DNA of 64,000 nucleotides from Magnolia sinica. Its lineage: Eukaryota > Streptophyta > Magnoliopsida > Magnoliales > Magnoliaceae. This document shows positions 21,709 to 32,600 of the stretch, piece by piece. The notes beneath the pieces were generated by a model. That model searched no databases. It saw only the letters and a list, made by a program, of their open reading frames with translations, and was not told the DNA's origin. Both the position numbers and the translations under genes were made by a program. Location: NCBI RefSeq assembly GCF_029962835.1, contig NC_080575.1, positions 42,818,336-42,882,335 of the forward strand, given 5' to 3'. Within the stretch, counting starts at the first letter, position 1. The number at the start of each line of letters is the position of its first letter.

Positions 21709-21957
21709 TGGAAGATGATTTGATGATTATAGTGTGGAGAAAAGAGGAGAAGAGTGAGAGAGAAGAAGAAGAAAGAAGAGAGTTTGGGGAAACGTTGTGT
21801 GTTAGCCAACATGCCCTAACACAAAATGTTTTATTAGAATAGAGCATATAGTACATTACAGGAGAAGAGGAAAGTGTGCACATAATATATATACTTACAT
21901 TAAAAGAGCCACTAACCACATGCTAACCACACATATTATACACTAACACTCTCTAGA
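21709..21957 (-). repeat. 5' LTR of the young copia element
   Basis: On the minus strand starts TCTAGAGAGTGTTAGTG and ends ATCATCTTCCA. It is homologous to 13203-13443. The purine/pyrimidine-rich middle carries GAGAGAGAAGAAGAAGAAAG. A short A/T block (21882-21897) replaces the CATGCACTTAC of the 3' copy. Confidence 0.9.
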
Positions 21958-22560
21958 GTTCTTCCTTTTTGTTACGGAGCCTCTACTCTTTAATTCAAAG
22001 AAACAATCAAGAGATCCTCTAAAGACCACCTTCTCTTTTCTCTATTTTAGAGATTTCCAAGTATCCTTCCACCCAGGAGGTAATTTGGCAATCATGTTAG
22101 GTACTTCGAAACACTAATCGATGTTAGTGTCATCGGCAATGATCTGTTGGATGATGACGTATAGTTCATGGACTTGATCAGGATAGGCCTTTTATCCAAC
22201 ATCTTGAATACCAAAAACTGATTTAGAATGATTTTTTTGTTGCTTTCATCCTTCATTGTGTACTTGGCTTGCAATCCTTCTCATAATTCTTTAGTAGTCT
22301 TCTTTTGGTGGTAGACTTGTACAACAACTGGAACAATGTTGAATATGTGGCCCTCATATGAGTAGTCATTACACTCCCATTCTCGTCATTGTCGAATTTA
22401 ATTTTTCGTATCCTTATTGGAAGGTGGTGTCGTAAAATCTTTAGTAAGCATATGGTCGAACTTGAGTGATTTGAGGAAGAGGTGCACCCATGATTGCCAT
22501 TGAAGGAAATTTGAATGGTTGAATGGTGTTATACGTACAAAGTCGGGATGAGCCATAGAG
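21958..22560 (-). pseudogene. Old Ty1-copia gag, N-terminal and middle part
   Basis: Read on the minus strand from 22550: FKFPSMAIMGAP-like start, WVHLFLKSLKF after a shift, EGHIFNIVPVVVQVYH, LQAKYTMKDESNKKIILNQF, then the typical KLPPGWKDTWKSLK near 22060. This is the UBN2/gag_3 family order. The text stops at 21958, where the younger element entered, and resumes at 13200. Confidence 0.75.
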
Positions 22561-22920
22561 GAGATTTGGACCAAAATATCACTGTAAAATTGAAAGAGAA
22601 ATAGTATATGGTAGAGGTGGGAATCAAAGGCTTAAAAATAAGTTTAAGGTGCGTTATGATGTTGCTAGTTTTAAGGCGATGTTTACACCCTACCAATATG
22701 TAAACCAGTTTCCAAGAGGGTTGCAGCAATCCGCCTCCAGGATACAATAAGCCTCTTCTCCAACCTAAGAAATGTGGAATTCAGCTTGCAAAACCAAAGA
22801 TCCACCTCGAATATACTTTGGATAGTATACGCCCTTATTATTTTTGCAATTATTGTAGAAAAAACCAAACACCTTATCTTTGAGACGTAAAAGAAAAAAA
22901 GATCTTGAAAGACTAGAAAG
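22561..22920. other. Unassigned, possible 5' end of the old copia element
   Basis: Expected position of the LTR and PBS of the old minus-strand element, but I see no convincing PBS or LTR partner. No open frame of interest. Confidence 0.3.
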
Positions 22921-24478
22921 CAAGGTGTCCCGTATCAGTATCGGTTGGTGTAACGGTGCCCTCCGAATTTGATATGGATACGGGGGCGTAATGGCGATAC
23001 GGGGGGGTAACGGCCTGTAATGACGCAAATTTTTTTTTTTCCCAAAAAAATATGAAAAAATATGGATTAAATCCGGAATATTCTAAGCATTCCAAATATG
23101 CATTCATTTATAAATTGGAACATGTTTATGGTGGTGTAACGGTCCACTCTTTGGTGAGAAGTTGTATCGGACTGTCTGATGAATTTATGAACCAGATAAC
23201 CTGAATTTGACTAGAAAATTCATATATTTAATTTTCTAACTATCTACTATCAATGATAGATATATTAGAATGAATGTAATATGAAAATATCTTACATTTA
23301 GGTGTTTGCAATTATTTTTGAGGGCCAAAATTCATGCGTAAATAGAAAAAAAATAAAAAAAAATATATATATATATATAAAATGGCACCCCAAATATGCA
23401 AAATGCATGTTAACATGTTCTACTATGATTAACACATCATATTGCATCATTAAAATAGCAAAAGAATCATTAAAAAATGATTTTTCGAATTTTCAAAAAA
23501 AGGGCCGAAATAAATGCGTAAATAGAAAAAAATATTAAAAAAATAAAAAATGGCACCCCAAATATGTAAAATGCACATTAACATGTTCTACTATGCTTAA
23601 CACGTCATATGACATCATTAAAACAGCAAAATAATCATTAAAAAATGATTTTTCGAATTTTCAAAAAAAGGGCCGAAATAAATGCGTAAATAGAAAAAAA
23701 AAAATATAAAATGGCACCCCAAATCTGTAAAATGCACATTAACATGTTCTACTATGATTAACACATCATATGACATCATTAAAACAGCAAAAGAATCATT
23801 AAAAAATGATTTTTTGAATTTTCAAAAAAAGGGCCAAAATAAATGCGTAAGTAGAAAAAAATATTAAAAAAAATATAAAATGGTACCCCAAATCTGTAAA
23901 ATGCACATTAACATGTTCTACTATGATTAATACATCAAATGGCATGATCAAAACAACAAAACAACCATTAAAAATTGATTTTTCGAATTTTAAAAAAAGG
24001 GGCCAAAATTCATGCGTAAATAGAAAAAAATATAAAAAAAATTATTAAATGGCACCCCAAATCTGTAAAATGCATATTAACATGTTCTACTATGATTAAC
24101 ACATCATATGGCATGATTAAAACAACAAAACATATTAAAAAAAGTATAAATACCTATTTTTGACGAATTTTTGAAAAATGGCCCACCGAGCTTTGATTCA
24201 AGAAAATCCGTAATATGATGTGTTTTTATCTCAAATACCTAGCCAAGGTTGGTTGAAATTAGTAGTAGAAGGAGTTAGAAACAGTTTGAAAGCAAGAGGT
24301 TTCAAAAAAACAACAAAAACAGAGCTTAAAATGAAAAAAAAAAAGTTACCGTTATTCGGCCAATACAGGTACAAAATTGGGTAATGGCCGATACGACCCT
24401 GAAACGCATAACGGTTCCCACCGTTACCGTTACGTATCGGCCGTTACGGCCAATGCGTAACCGTTTTGGCACACCATG
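22921..24478. mobile_element. hAT-like TIR element with tandem-repeat core (1558 bp)
   Basis: Left terminus CAAGGTGTCCCGTATC and right terminus GGCACACCATG form short inverted repeats (CA(A/T)GGTGT(C/G)CC). The flanks CTAGAAAG (22913-22920) and CTAGAGAG (24479-24486) match at 7 of 8 bases, fitting an 8-bp target duplication. The ends are rich in CG-containing phrases (GTAACGGCC, CCGTTACGTATCGGCCG). No transposase. The middle is made of ~165-bp tandem units. It is a separate family from the CAATGTTT elements but has the same design: CG-rich ends and an AT-rich core. Confidence 0.65.
23322..24135. repeat. ~165-bp tandem repeat, five units
   Basis: Five units begin at about 23322, 23502, 23670, 23831 and 23999 with GGGCC(A/G)AAAT. 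Each contains ATGGCACCCCAAAT, AACATGTTCTACTATG and GATTTTTCGAATTT. Length differences come from an A/AT-rich stretch near the start of each unit. Confidence 0.9.
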
Positions 24479-24900
24479 CTAGAGAGAGGATTTTGTGGTG
24501 ATTTTGAAATGTTCCAGGGTTCTCCTATTGTAGACACGGATGGATCATTTTGGTGTCCCTTAAGGTGCTTGTTCAGTCATTATGAACAGTCACTTGGCCT
24601 TTTTGGAAGTGCCTTTTGTTGGTGTGCCTTAATTACGATTCTACCACTGCACCAATTCACATCGAATTTGTGTTTGAGGGTTAACACACCAAGGAACATG
24701 GTTACACCTAGGAAAAAAATCCAACAGTTGAGATTGCACCTATTCCGATTTGGTTCAACCTAACGGTGGATATCGCTCTCATTCAGACCTTGTCAAGCTC
24801 TACACCAATTGGCGAACTTGCTTGGCTTGGAGAATCATCTGAGCGGTCAAATTGGTCCAAGATATCTAACCAACGGTGGAATTTAGAAGGAGAGAACAAT
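24479..24900. other. Unassigned sequence
   Basis: Flank of the TIR element. The open frame at 24476-24763 shows no family signature. A pair of phrases CAACGGTGGA (24860) and TAACGGTGGAT (24762) hints at old repeat content. Confidence 0.3.
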
Positions 24901-26660
24901 GTTATTTAGTAATAAATTAATGAAGGAAAGTGGAATGCCGAGGAAGAAGTTAATGTTATGTGGAATGAGATGCTTGGATGCATTAGTAAAGTGAAGAAAA
25001 ATGTTTTAGGAGTATTTTAGAGGAATAAAAATCACTCATATAAGGAAAGTTGGTAGTGAATAGTGAGCTACAAAAGGCTATTAACAAGAAGTTATCATGT
25101 TTCAAATCTTGACAAGGGACTAAAAACGAGGAAATTTTAGAAGAATATAGAAACTCCAAAAAGAATGCCAAGAAAGTAGTGAGGATAAACTTAAGGCATG
25201 TTATAATCTTTTCAATAGATCGGAGACAAGATAAGGTGAGAAAGATGTCGTCGAACTTGCAAAAACGAAGAGAGTAGGGACAGGGATTTAGATCGTGTAG
25301 AATAGTGACTGGAGGTTATTGGTTAAGGAAGATGAGATCAATGGGATGTGGAGAAGCATTCCTGGTGCTTGTTAAATGATCACCACTCTGAGAGCTTAAG
25401 GATAATGGGAATCATAAATTCAAATGAGGTTGCAGGCCCTAAATACTTATGATTAGAATATTTGAACTGAAAGAAGCTTTAAGAATGATGAATATAGGAA
25501 AGGCCTTCAGATCAAATGGTATATCAATTGACTTTTGGAAGTGCATGGGAGAGTTTATTTTGGTTGATAGAGTTGTTCAAAAAAAAAAGTAAGATGAAAG
25601 AAAATGCTGGAAGAATGGCAAAAAAGTATCTTTGTCCTATTTATAAGAATAAGGGAGACAGAGTTGCACTAACTATCATGGGTTTAACTTCATAAGTCAC
25701 ACTATGAAACTTTGGGAGAGATTATAGAACAAAGATTAAGGCATGAGAGGAGTGTATTAGAAAATAAATTTAGGTTCATGCCAGAAAGAGACCATTGAAG
25801 TTATTTTCCTACTTGCACAACTAATGGAGATACATAGGAAGAGGAGGAAGGATCTTCACATGGTCTTTATTGACTTAGAGAAAGCATACAATAGGGACCC
25901 AAAAGAGTTAATCTAGTGAGTATTGTAAAAGAAGGGGAGTTTCATGGGGATATTTTTACATAATTAATGAATAAGTACGAGGAGTGAAAACAAATGCAAG
26001 GACTACTAGTGGAGGGACAAGTGAGTTTCCAATCATTGTGGGCTTACACCAGGGTCAACATTCAATTGATCTTTTTGCATTGGGTTGATAATTCAGGAGA
26101 GTAGAGATTGAGAAAGATGTTACTCATAGAAATAGACCTAGGTGGACGAAGTGGAGATGTGCCTTTGGAGTTCTATGTGATCACCGGATAGGCAGATACC
26201 AATTAAACTAATTTATATGATAGTTATAGGACCAGCCATGCTTTATGGGCAAAACATTGGGTAGTCACATGTTCATAGGATGTGTAGATGAAATAATGTT
26301 GTTGAGTGGATGAGTGGCAAGACAAGGATAGAATTATAAATGAATGCATTTGAGGGAACTCATGAGTAACACACCAATAGGTAATAAGATGAGGGAAAGT
26401 TGACTTCGATGGTTTGGTCGTATGCAACAGAGACCAAGAGCTGTATTGAGTAAGAGTGAGTTGGATCTAGTCGAAGGCTCTAAAAGGGCAAGGGGCAGGC
26501 CTAAAAAGATGTGGATGGGAGTAGTAAGAAAAGACTTGATTACTTGTGGTTTTAATTGAGGATATGGCCTTTGATAGAGTGGGGTGGCGAAACAAGATTC
26601 GTGTAGTTAATACCAATTAGTTAGGATAAGGCTTGAATGATGATGATGATTTTGTTTTTC
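24900..26660 (+). pseudogene. LINE (L1-like) ORF2 remnant with 3' tail
   Basis: Plus-strand pieces in order: a REEEFNKA..NRSE-like linker; reverse transcriptase with MSHTMKLWERIIEQR-like text (about 25690-25740), FMPERSTIEVIFLLAQLMEI (about 25775-25835) and DLHMVFIDLEKAYNRDP (25850-25905, the LEKAYDRVP box); VRGVKTNARTTSGGTSEFPI and VGLHQGSTFN (about 25980-26060); then the C-terminal DKMRES.RWFGRMQQRP-like text (26390-26430). The end GTTAATACCAATTAGTTAGG then ATAAGGCTTGAATGATGATG (26607-26650) is the standard plant LINE 3' tail. Stops and deletions are frequent; the FADD catalytic segment is deleted. Confidence 0.8.
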
Positions 26661-27005
26661 ACTCTACTATGAATGCATATAGGCCAAGTACTACCCTTCT
26701 CTGGTATGAGTGCAAGGACGACCAATGGGCTGGGGCTTTCTCTCACAATTGCCTTTTACATCAAATCTTCAACTTTCCTTTGAAGTTTGAGATTCTTGGC
26801 TTGCTCATTTGATAATGAAGAAGATTTGACAATGATGGTCTTGAAACAAGGTCGATTCGATGTTGCATATTATGCATTAGAGGTAAAATGACAAGTAGCT
26901 TATCTACTGAGAGATCCGAAAATTGCTCTAACATACTAGAACATGTTAAAGTCTCATTGGCTCCTGAATCTTCATTGACGGCAATGAGAGCACACATAAC
27001 CTATT
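26661..27005 (-). pseudogene. Ty3-gypsy reverse transcriptase N-terminal fragment
   Basis: On the minus strand: LEQFSDLSVDKLLVILPLMH, then NMQHRIDLVSRPSLSNLLHY, then after a frameshift a KGNCERKPQPI-like equivalent of the family's EKGLIRESLSPC. This is the linker and start of a gypsy RT (the ..PLRDIQHHIDLVPGASLPN.. motif). Cut off before the catalytic box. Confidence 0.75.
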
Positions 27006-27139
27006 TCTTTTTTACAACATTTTTTTTTTTCCAAATTTGATTTATAAGAAAGAAAATTAATCTATCCATTCCCAACAATAGAATTACTTGAAATGTCCTT
27101 CAATGGTTGGAAGAAAAAAAACCCTGATCCTATCTTTCA

Positions 27140-28700
27140 CTATGAAGTAGGTGCTCTCCTCCCATCACGATGCATACAACTATTGCAAGGTTGGTAGTCT
27201 ATGTATGCCATCATATCTACTAAACCTGATACTGCTCTTGTAGTAAGAAGAGTAGGTAGATTTACTAGTAATCCTAATTTAGAACATTGAATGTTGTTTC
27301 TAGGGTGCTTGGATACTGGAAGAAAACTAATAATTATAGTTTGCATTGTTCTGGTTACCCGAATGTGCTTGAAGGTTGTAGTGATGCAAGTTGGATCACC
27401 AATTCTAATAATTCGAAGTCTACCAATGGATGGGTATTTACACTTGGAGGTTCTACAGTTTCTTGGGGATCTAAGAAGCAGACTTGCGTATCAAATTCTA
27501 CCATTGAATCCAAATTCATATCATTAGAGGCAAGTAGTAAATAGGAAAAATGGTTGTGGATCTTGATGTTATAAATACCATTGTTGGCAAGACCTTTCCT
27601 ACTTGTCTCTATCTACTTTGACAGTGAAGTGATACGGTCAAAGGGAATGTTTGAAGTATCGGTATCACTACAACTTTCGCTGGCTAGGGATACAGAAACG
27701 ACATTGATATTGCAGATAATATCATCGATAACCAGTAATGAAGGGAAACATGGGGAAAACGGTGGAATTTTTCACTGAAACTTCAGGAGTTGCTAATATA
27801 TATAGGAATAAAAAATTGCAAAAAGAACGCATACATAATAAGTTTCCATTTAATAGGGGCCTAAAAGCATTTGTTCTTTTAAAAAATTAGTTCAACAATC
27901 CCATCCATCCCATCCAACCATCCAACCTTCCATCCAAACATTTATCGATATTTTAGAATGTTGACAACACAATATTTCACTGAGAAATTGTCGACAATTG
28001 AAAAAGAAACAAAAGATTGTGGTATTGATATCTTACATCCTGCAACAATGATAATATCGTAATATCATCGTTATTATCGTCAACAAGTTGAACGCTACAT
28101 ACAACCTTGTGCCCATAAAAAAAAATTTGAGATGAAAAACTTTTTAACAAATTTTTGGCGATATTGATACATTGGCTATATTATTGAAATATCATTGATA
28201 CACTTGCGATACTAGCGACACTTAGAATTTACAAAGTCAAAACTATTGGCGATATCGATATATTGGTGATACAAGCGACAATTGGAATTTACACAGTCAA
28301 AAATATTGGTGATACTTTGTGATACATCGCCGATACTAGAATTTCTGATACTGCCAGTGTTATCGGTATCACTACTAGTGTTATCCGTATCACCGAGCTG
28401 GAGATACAGATAATATTGAGGATACTCCAAACAATGGTCAAAGGTATATAACAACACCTTTAATGAGAAATCCAAACATTAGTTTGAGGCATAGCTATGT
28501 TTGGCAGGTACTTGGTGATGGTGTTACAATAATTAAATGTGTATAGCCCATCTAGAATTTAGCAGATCCATTCACTAAGACTGGTAAGAAATGTTGTAGA
28601 ACATAAATCAATGCTATAAAAAAAATTTGTTGTAGAACATTAAAAAAAAAAAAAAAAAAAAAACCAATTTCATCAAACTTGGTTAAGGGAGACCCAACCT
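27140..28700 (+). pseudogene. Ty1-copia RNase H region, split by a TIR element
   Basis: 27287-27544 is open and reads VSRVLGYWKKTNNYSLHCSG, then VLEGCSDASWITNSNNSKST, then GGSTVSWGSKKQTCVSNSTI and ESKFISLEASSK, which is copia RNase H with the SDASW and ES catalytic positions. The text continues to FDSEVIRSK (27640) and breaks at the insertion. It resumes at 28437 with VYNNTFNEKSKH-like, then QVLGDGVT and SRSIH-like pieces, the usual end of the domain. A poly(A)-like tract at 28641-28661 follows. Confidence 0.85.
27645..28436 (-). mobile_element. Non-autonomous hAT-like TIR element, copy 3 (792 bp)
   Basis: Left end GAATGTTTGAAGTATCGG and right end GATACTCCAAACAATG are inverted repeats. The flanks are identical 8-bp direct repeats, GTCAAAGG (27637-27644 and 28437-28444). 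The family's conserved block is present in inverse orientation (TTTTTCACTGAAACTTCAGG near 27766), so it is inserted opposite to copies 1 and 2. Many GATACTAGCGAC- and GATATTGG-type phrases lie near the right end. It interrupts the copia RNase H and is therefore younger than that element. Confidence 0.85.
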
Positions 28701-29549
28701 AAGTTACTTTAATGGGCAAATCACTTCACAAGTAGTGGTTGAAGTGGCGTTGTACATTTCCGTTTTTGTCTCATTCCTAGATGTACCATGTATGTACAAT
28801 GTTGAGTTCCTTAATGATTAAAAGGAGGTTGGGAATTTTCTCTTAATGAGTTCTATAAAGAGTGCTAATGTTACAGGGGCATATTAGGACTCACGTATAT
28901 GATTATTGAAAGTGGGGTTCAAGAGTTTGGTTGCTTTCATGAACTTATAAATCTATGGTTGAGCACAAGGCTGTCAATGTACATCCATTTTAGAACAAAT
29001 TGCAATTGAAAATATGTGTGTGACATATCTAGTTATGTCATAGTGGATACTTCGTTTAAGACCAAGGTCACTAAGGATTCTAACACCACTTTGATGTCTC
29101 TTAAAGATTCTTGAGCAATTTAAACAAGAGAAAATAGTTTAAATTTTTATTTTTATTTTTTTTAAAAAAAAACAAACTCACCGATTGGTTTTTCGTATCA
29201 CACGCTTGTTGATCTCGATTTCCGCAAGAAAATCCCCTTCTCTCCAAACAAATGAAAAGGATTAGTCGAAAATCCCCCTAGGAACGTTATCTCAGAGAGA
29301 AAAAAAAAAGGAAGAAGAAGAGAAAATACTTTTTTTTAGGATGTTGGCAATTTTCTGTTTTTTCACAAGGGGACTAACGCAGGTGCGATAGTGTCAATAC
29401 ATATCACACATGTCAACTGTATCAGGCATTTTATAACTACAATATTTTGAATATATATATATATATATATCTGTCATTGTATCAAAATATAGATAGGATT
29501 TTGCATGAAGAGAGATCAAGGCTCTAATTATTAGTATGGGAGTGTACAT
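28701..29549. other. Probable copia 3' flank or LTR, unassigned
   Basis: Follows the copia RNase H on the plus strand, so the LTR is expected here, but I cannot pair it with another copy in the window. An (AT) microsatellite is at 29452-29471. Confidence 0.3.
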
Positions 29550-29752
29550 ATTGACAAACCAAAACGTGACATGGCATGTATTCGCCATTTTCACATGAAT
29601 TTTTCCTTGTTAGAAGTCGCGAGAGTTCTTGAACTTAAGTGAAGAATGATATTGACAAACTAAAAAGTGGCATGGCATGTATTGGCCATTGTCACATGAA
29701 TTTTTCCTTTGTTAAAAGTCCCGAGAGTTCTTGAAACTAAGTGAAGAATGAT
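29550..29752. repeat. 101-bp tandem duplication
   Basis: Two adjacent copies (29550-29650 and 29651-29752) begin ATTGACAAAC(C/T)(A/A)AAA and end AAGTGAAGAATGAT. They are about 90% identical by eye. Confidence 0.9.
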
Positions 29753-30209
29753 AAACATGATTTCCTATACTTTCATAGTGATATGACTAATTGTTTGTGG
29801 ACTGATGTTGTTTGTTGTGTCTTTAGTAAGTATATTAGTTCATTTTCTTAGATTTTAGCAGTCTACTAATTGTGTTGTATGCCATATTTGTGATGTAAAT
29901 GTTGTTTCCACACGTGATCACTAGGTCTACAAGTGTCATACTTTTATGATTAAATGAAATGCATTCAGTATAGGCATGTTCACTACAAGTGACAAGCTTT
30001 CCTAGCATTCTGGAAAGTTTGACCTCTATAGCCAGGGTGTTCAATGTTCTTGCTTTTGGTTAGGGTCGGATGTCCTTTTTCCTTTTGGGTTCTGTATGTA
30101 CATAGGTGTGCAGTGTGGCTGATCATGCCTGAGAGGTTTGCAACTCATTTGTTTAATATGCACAAACCAGGTTGATATATTGTCATTATAACACAAGTGA
30201 TGACTATTT
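29753..30209. other. No recognisable feature
   Basis: AT-rich sequence; the small open frames have no family signature. Confidence 0.3.
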
Positions 30210-31236
30210 CAATGAGTTCCTCTCTGCTTCAATACATATAAATATTGCTGGAAATTCGAAAAAAAAAATAAAAAATTTTAAAAGAAAAAAAGAAAAACCC
30301 CTTTTTAGTTCAGTTTTTGGGGAAAATTGTTCCTAGGAGTGTTTTGACAATTGCACTCAAGTTGTTCACTTGTTCTCCATCAAACATGCTTTTGATGGAG
30401 AATCATGGTCCAAGAGCAGAATTGGTCTGGGATGCAATATGTAAGAGAATTTTAATTTTAGTTGTTTAAATCCGTTTTCTCCAAGAGATTAGGAAGAAAA
30501 CAAGTAGAAATCCATATTTATTCATAGTTTCATTTATTGACAATGGATTTGAAATAACGAATTTCAATTTTGAAGGTGGAAAAATGGAAGTTGGGGGAAA
30601 TATGTATTTCTTCTTTTTTCACCCTTTACACACACACACACATAGAGATGAATATGCAATGGGGAGGTGTACTTATTTATGAGGATGAATAATAGAGTTA
30701 TGCGGGAGAGTACACAGCCTAGTATCATTAGTTCATGAGCTGGGCTTAGTATTGTAGTTATGTGGAGAAACAAATTTATGCCCACTCTATGGCGATTTTG
30801 AGCTGCCTCATAACTCCATGTGGATATAAGTTGTGTATTTTGTACTTTTTAGTTTTTAATTTTGTTGTTTGTGTTTTGTTACTTATAAAATATGATATTT
30901 GAATGGTATGAACTCATCTTGCATATACTTGCATCGCATATGACCGATAACACAATTATTGTCCCCTAAACAATGGAAAACTACCCTGCATAGTTATTAT
31001 TATTATTTTATATAGTGCTTTCAGTTCTAGGAGTGTAATCATGTGTCTTTTAACATCTCATGAAGTTAAATTGAAAAATCCCACTAGTTTCCTAAATTTT
31101 CCCAATATTCTCAGCCTCCAATATGTTATGCAAAACATGCAATATTTCCCAATGTTTCCCACACTGTTTCTCTAGTCTATACCATGAGTATGGTACATGG
31201 TGTGATATTGATACATAAAACATTACTATGAACTAC
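30210..31236 (+). repeat. Dispersed repeat related to the hAT-like family (copy at 30 kb)
   Basis: Shares with 58091-58779 a block GTGTAATCATGTGTCTTTTAACATCTC, written here in parts as GTGTAATCATGTG and TCTTTTAACATCTC, followed by AAGTT.AATTGAAAA and TTTCC-rich text, and the right end GATACATAAAACATT. The left part shares the GGAGAATC(A/G)TG(G/A)TCCAAG block. Termini are not clear enough to state a target duplication. The repeat has a distinct middle with an (AC) run at 30627-30641. Confidence 0.55.
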
Positions 31237-32600
31237 ATTTTATTTTATTTTAAAAAAAGGAATTCTCAAATGAGAAGGTGATGAGGGCATCCGAGCAATA
31301 TACTAGAGGGCAGAGCTAGTTTCCTTATGGCTAGACGACCATTACATGGGCCCACCTGGCCCAATTCACATTCTTCGCCACGTTGAAGACCCCATGTCCA
31401 TGTTTGTGCATCTTTGAACACCCAACATTAGGAAAATGCACGTGGGTTGCATATAGGAGCTTGATGGAGACATCGGACCGTTGGATCGAGTGGACATGAT
31501 GATCGGACCGTTGGATCATTATCATCGAACATCTTGATCGTGGACCCCATGGACCACGAAATAGTTTAGTTGTTTAGTTTGTTTACATGTTTCATTATTT
31601 TTTGTATAACTCATATTTTTATTGAGATTAGGGAGTTAGGAACAACTTTTAATTCATTAAGTATATTGATGTTGAGAGTCTTATTTGAGATGGTCTTTTT
31701 GTAAAAGGTCTTTTCTGATAATATAACGGGTTGGACGTCCCCACCCTAGCTGATATGCATGTTATGAACAAATGAGATTTCTCTCCTTTTGCTTTGTGAT
31801 TGAGCCAAAAAAAAAGAAAAAGAAGTCATCCTATGGTTAGATTGGTGGTGCAAAACCACAGGGAGAGATTCCCTAATTTTCTTTTCTACTTTTCTCTTTC
31901 CTCAACAAGGTATCATCTTCTCTCATCTTGTTCTTTTCTTCCTTCATCTCTTCCTTTCTTTTTTTCTTTATTACCATCTAAAACTTAGATTGACCTATCC
32001 CAAGCCCAAACCGACCACAACCGACCATCCTTTGTTGTCTGTACGGATGTACGAACGCACGTACGTATGATTGTCCATACGTACAGCCTTGTACAGTTGC
32101 CCCCTTGTTTTGTCACGAATGCTCCTCTTCCCTTAGCTTCCCTCTTCAAAACTCCTAAACTAATTTCACCAAACCCTAATCCTAAAATTCCCAAATTCCA
32201 AAATTCCCAAATTTTCCAAATCCAAGTCCTCAAAATCTGAAAATCCCTAATTCCCATAACTTGAAACCCATATTCCCCATTATAGAAACCCTAAGTCTTA
32301 AAATCCTTAAACCCAAAATCTGAAATCCTAACCCGAAACCTCCCTAAGCCTCAACCCTAATATTCCAAACCCTAATTCCTCTAAGCCTAGATATCCAGAA
32401 CCCATTTCCCACATTCCCTGGCCTTTAAATAGCCCTAACACGTCAAAACTCTTACAATTCACATGATTTCCATTGAATTCAAATTAAACCCTATGCTAGG
32501 ATGGGAGTTCTATCTCCCATGGGTCCCAGTTAATCAATAATTTATGAGATTTGCATTGCGGGATTGTCGTATGCTTGAATTTGGACATGTCATGAATCTG
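31237..32600 (+). mobile_element. Possible LTR-type remnant
   Basis: 31420-31530 contains two direct ATCGGACCGTTGGATC blocks. 31560-31800 has a pyrimidine-poor stretch ending in TTTGCTTTGTGATTGAGCC, like the R-U5 end of an LTR. 31985-32110 is rich in palindromic CGTACG-type phrases. 32140-32400 contains many degenerate AACCCTAA phrases. No coding frame of a retroelement is visible, so the class is uncertain. Confidence 0.3.

Larger units (their letters stand above)
13203..21957 (-). mobile_element. Young Ty1-copia retrotransposon, 8.75 kb, minus strand
   Basis: Two ~240-bp LTRs (13203-13443 and 21709-21957) enclose, on the minus strand, a primer binding site, a leader and gag, a pre-integrase/integrase, RT, RNase H and a polypurine tract, which is the Ty1-copia order. 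The LTRs differ by about a dozen substitutions plus small indels (about 5-6% by eye). The leader-gag-pre-integrase region is present three times in tandem (see separate entries), making the element about 3.7 kb longer than its ancestor. Frames are broken throughout, so it is non-autonomous now. It is inserted in the gag of an older copia element. I did not find an unambiguous 5-bp target duplication. Confidence 0.9.

Noticed and set aside
13203-21957. An intact, mobile copia element
   Set aside because: RT, RNase H and integrase are frame-broken, the LTRs have diverged and the terminal TG is lost in one LTR, so it is not autonomous.
13190-21965. A 5-bp target duplication around the young copia element
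   Set aside because: TTTCT-like bases occur on both sides, but the alignment is shifted and ambiguous; I do not claim it.
23322-24135. Regularly spaced repeats that might suggest a CRISPR-like array
   Set aside because: Units are contiguous ~165-bp tandem copies without unique spacers, in a plant TIR element.
32150-32400. Interstitial telomere
   Set aside because: The AACCCTAA words are irregular and separated by other sequence; there is no true tandem array.
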